Source: Halieaceae bacterium (GTDB lineage: Bacteria > Pseudomonadota > Gammaproteobacteria > Pseudomonadales > Halieaceae). From it: DNA of 17,566 nucleotides. The notes beneath the pieces were generated by a model that saw only the letters and a program-made list of their open reading frames with translations, had not been told where the DNA came from and did not search any database. Both the position numbers and the translations under genes were made by a program. This document shows, piece by piece, positions 15,615 through 17,566 of this stretch. Location: assembly GCA_002705465.1 (NCBI GenBank), contig PAGS01000014.1:1-17566 (forward strand), written 5' to 3'. Every line of letters starts with the position of its first letter. Position 1 is the first letter of the stretch.

Positions 15615-16522
15615 GCCGACTGAACCGCGTGACGCAACACCTGCCGATAGCTGTTGAAGGCCGGTACGTCAACCAGCAGACCTTTGTCTTGTAACAAGGC
15701 CCTGAACACCGGGAGCCGATAGCAGGGCACAGCCGGCATCAGGTGGTGCTCAAGGTGATAATTGACGTAGCTGGGCGCCATCAGAAACCGTTGCCAGGCG
15801 GGCGCGTCGACCGTGCGGGTGTTAAAACGCGGATCGGGGTTATTGGCATCGGGCACGGCCGCATGCTCCGCCACTTGCCTGAGCCTGACGACCAGCATAT
15901 AGGAGGTCATCAAGGTGCCAAACCATACGCACCACACCCAGCCAACACCGCAGGCCGTAAGTAGTACCGCCAGCGCCCCCTGCACGGCAATCTGTTTAAC
16001 GAGGAGCACGCGGCCACCTTTGGACGCGCCTCCAAAGTGGGAGAGCCCCCCTCTCAAAACTCCGATTAACAGCTTGGCCCCGGTCTGACCGGTGAGATCT
16101 CGAATCACCTTGCGTCGAAAACTCTCTGGATCGACAGGATAGGCTCGGTAGTTAGCCAGATCAGGGTCTTCGGGGGTGCCCGCCAGCCGATGGTGATCGA
16201 GGTGTCCGGTCGCATAGGCATTGAGATCATTCAATGTGGGCAATGCACACAGCCACTGCCCGATCCACCGGTTCAGCCTGCGCTCGGCGAACAAGGTGTT
16301 ATGCCCTGCTTCATGCATAAGCACCGACAGCCCCAGTTGCCGCCCCGGCAACAGAATCCAGACCAGTAACAGTGTGAGGGGGTTGGGGAAGGCACTTACC
16401 AGTGCCAACAACAGCGCAATCTCTGACCAGGTAGACAGCACCTGCCACCAGGCGTGGGGGTTACTGCGCCGGAGTACTTGCTCACACTCGTCGTCACTCA
16501 GGTGTTCTTTAATCTTGATCAT
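15611..16522 (-). CDS. Membrane fatty-acid desaturase family protein
   Basis: Di-iron integral-membrane desaturase or hydroxylase of 303 residues. All three histidine boxes are present: HEAGH (70-74), HLDHH (107-111) and HLEHH (256-260). An additional conserved RxxAEHA (215-221) and hydrophobic segments lie between them (about 34-60 and 175-212). The reaction is probably O2-dependent double-bond insertion in an acyl chain. Carotenoid or other lipid hydroxylation cannot be excluded from sequence alone. The electron donor is not encoded nearby. The ATG at 16522 has AGGG just upstream, within a small hairpin. It sits 78 nt after the SLC13 gene and overlaps the AGCS symporter by 4 nt, suggesting one transcript. 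Confidence 0.9.
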   Translation of the reverse strand: MIKIKEHLSDDECEQVLRRSNPHAWWQVLSTWSEIALLLALVSAFPNPLTLLLVWILLPGRQLGLSVLMHEAGHNTLFAERRLNRWIGQWLCALPTLNDLNAYATGHLDHHRLAGTPEDPDLANYRAYPVDPESFRRKVIRDLTGQTGAKLLIGVLRGGLSHFGGASKGGRVLLVKQIAVQGALAVLLTACGVGWVWCVWFGTLMTSYMLVVRLRQVAEHAAVPDANNPDPRFNTRTVDAPAWQRFLMAPSYVNYHLEHHLMPAVPCYRLPVFRALLQDKGLLVDVPAFNSYRQVLRHAVQSA

Positions 16523-16527
16523 GGTTC

Positions 16528-16540
16528 CCTCGGCTCGAGG
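16528..16540 (-). promoter_or_regulatory. Small hairpin covering the desaturase ribosome site
   Basis: On the minus strand CCTCG-AGC-CGAGG forms a perfect 5-bp stem with a 3-nt loop. Its 3' arm contains most of the GAGGG Shine-Dalgarno (16531-16527) for the desaturase ATG at 16522. It could mask the ribosome site, conceivably in a temperature-dependent way, but a stem this short can occur by chance. Confidence 0.3.
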
Positions 16541-16600
16541 ATTATCAGCGATTTGGGCAGCACATTAAATACGCCTGCTGACTGCCTCGCCGCTCGCCCG

Positions 16601-17566
16601 TTAGAGCGGAAAAACCCGGGGCAACAGCATTAACACCACCGTGGAATAGGCGAGAGAGACGGGCCAACCAAAGCGGACATAATCACCGCGAGAATAGCCC
16701 CCAAGGTTCTGTACCATCAGATTCGTGGTGTAGCCGAACGGCGTCAGAAACGAAGCGCTGCCACCCAGAGCAACCGCCATGACAAATGCCATCGGTTCTG
16801 CCCCCGCCGTCAGCGCAACGGTATAGCCCACGGGAAACATCAGCGCCGCGGCCGCGTTATTGGTCATCACCTCGGTCAAAAATAGCGTCAGCAGATAAAC
16901 CAGAATCAGCATCACAACGGGCGGTAGACTGGAAAGAAACGGTGACAAAAAGGCCATCGCGCTCGCCATCAGACCTGAGTCCATGACCGCCTGACTCACT
17001 ACCAGCGCTGAAGCGACGATAAGCCAGATCTCGAACGGGAAGCGCCGCCGGAGATCCGCAGCGCTCAATAGCCCTAATCCGAGCATGATCAGGAGCAGGA
17101 ACATCAAACCCGTCGCCAGCGATAACCAGCCCATGACCGACAGTGCGATGGCCAGCACCATGGATAGGGCTACAACCAATCCTTTACCCGCAGGCAGGCT
17201 GTGGCTCGACACCGTATCGTCGACCACCAGAAAATTGCGGCTCAGGTTGCTGCGCTTTTGAAAGTCCGGGCCCACCGCCAACATCAGAGAGTCACCCGCC
17301 CGGAGCGTGATATCCCCCAGCCTGCCGGAGAGACGCTCACCGTCGCGATGCACACCGACTACCGCTGCATCGAATCGCGAGCGGAACTCGCTCTGCTTGA
17401 TCGTCTGGCCAATCACCGTCGCACCGGGTAGCAACACCACCTCTGTCAGATTCGACCCCAACAGGCCCTCATCGAGGGCGAAAGATCGGAGACCATGGAA
17501 TCGCTCCAACAGCCCCACGCTGGAGACATCCCCGGAAAAAATCAGCCTGTCATCCGCCTCCAGCTG
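16601..17566 (-). CDS. SLC13-family (DASS-type) anion permease with TrkA-C domain, N-terminus cut by window edge
   Basis: C-terminal 321 residues of a divalent-anion/sodium symporter-type permease. The frame remains open to the right edge. A GTG at 17518 is not the likely start, because the upstream codons (DDRLIFSGDVSS) read as the end of a TrkA-C (RCK_C) module. A second TrkA-C-like module follows (from EVVLLPGATVIG to about SLMLAVG). Then come several membrane segments and the SLC13 signature TEVMTNNAAAALMFPVG with SFLTPFGYTTNLMV near the end. Substrate may be sulfate, a dicarboxylate or another anion. It is first of three same-strand genes, 78 nt before the desaturase. Confidence 0.9.
   Translation of the reverse strand, partial: QLEADDRLIFSGDVSSVGLLERFHGLRSFALDEGLLGSNLTEVVLLPGATVIGQTIKQSEFRSRFDAAVVGVHRDGERLSGRLGDITLRAGDSLMLAVGPDFQKRSNLSRNFLVVDDTVSSHSLPAGKGLVVALSMVLAIALSVMGWLSLATGLMFLLLIMLGLGLLSAADLRRRFPFEIWLIVASALVVSQAVMDSGLMASAMAFLSPFLSSLPPVVMLILVYLLTLFLTEVMTNNAAAALMFPVGYTVALTAGAEPMAFVMAVALGGSASFLTPFGYTTNLMVQNLGGYSRGDYVRFGWPVSLAYSTVVLMLLPRVFPL

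Noticed and set aside
17518..17518. GTG as start of the SLC13 permease
   Set aside because: The frame is open to the window edge and the upstream codons read as a TrkA-C domain, so the gene is truncated by the window rather than starting here.
1..17566. Mobile element, defence island or prophage
   Set aside because: No transposase, integrase, terminal repeats, tRNA insertion or defence domains are visible; gene content and strand layout look like ordinary chromosome.

Overview
The window looks like a piece of a free-living, GC-rich gammaproteobacterial chromosome. MnmC, HrpA, FadD, a PreP-type M16C peptidase and AGCS and SLC13 transporters together suggest a marine heterotroph, perhaps in or near Cellvibrionales/Halieaceae. 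That placement is inference from gene content, since no rRNA or marker gene is present. The DNA is densely coding. The largest gaps are about 120-175 bases, and no gene-free stretch reaches 300 bases. I see no tRNA, rRNA, CRISPR array, transposase, integrase or prophage gene.

Layout. (1) 1-5276, minus strand: fadD (long-chain acyl-CoA ligase) followed after 15 nt by hrpA (DEAH-box RNA helicase, C-terminus cut by the left edge). (2) 5399-5893, plus: a PhaJ/MaoC-type enoyl-CoA hydratase divergent from fadD. Its 3' end overlaps tail-to-tail with an unrecognised 172-residue protein gene on the minus strand (5857-6375). (3) 6520-9464, plus: mnmC (bifunctional tRNA wobble-uridine modification enzyme), overlapped by 4 nt by a putative lipoprotein glutaminyl cyclase. 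(4) 9593-12541, plus: a PreP-like M16C zinc metallopeptidase, tail-to-tail with a minus-strand exported C39-like cysteine peptidase (12495-13082). (5) 13357-14178, plus: a TauD/TfdA-type Fe(II)/2-oxoglutarate dioxygenase. (6) 14172-17566, minus: SLC13-type anion permease (N-terminus cut by the right edge), membrane fatty-acid desaturase and AGCS sodium:amino-acid symporter, probably one transcript.

Functional reading. FadD activates fatty acids to acyl-CoA, and the divergent hydratase could draw (R)-3-hydroxyacyl-CoA from beta-oxidation toward polyhydroxyalkanoate or related pools. No PHA synthase is visible. The desaturase sits between two transporters, and its second gene overlap (GTGA) suggests translational coupling with the symporter. 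MnmC, HrpA and the M16C peptidase are housekeeping functions.

Most unusual spot. Just upstream of and into the C39-like gene (13016-13189, minus strand), eight 12-bp tandem units encode an in-frame tetrapeptide repeat in which six of eight units carry an ATG. This stretch lies behind a good Shine-Dalgarno and forms a 55-codon basic/hydrophobic ORF. The ORF ends in an ATGA overlap with an in-frame ATG of the C39 gene. A second, shorter in-frame repeat (nine hexamers) codes for the linker after the lipobox of the glutaminyl cyclase. Beyond this I see ordinary core and accessory metabolism and no convincing new multi-gene system.
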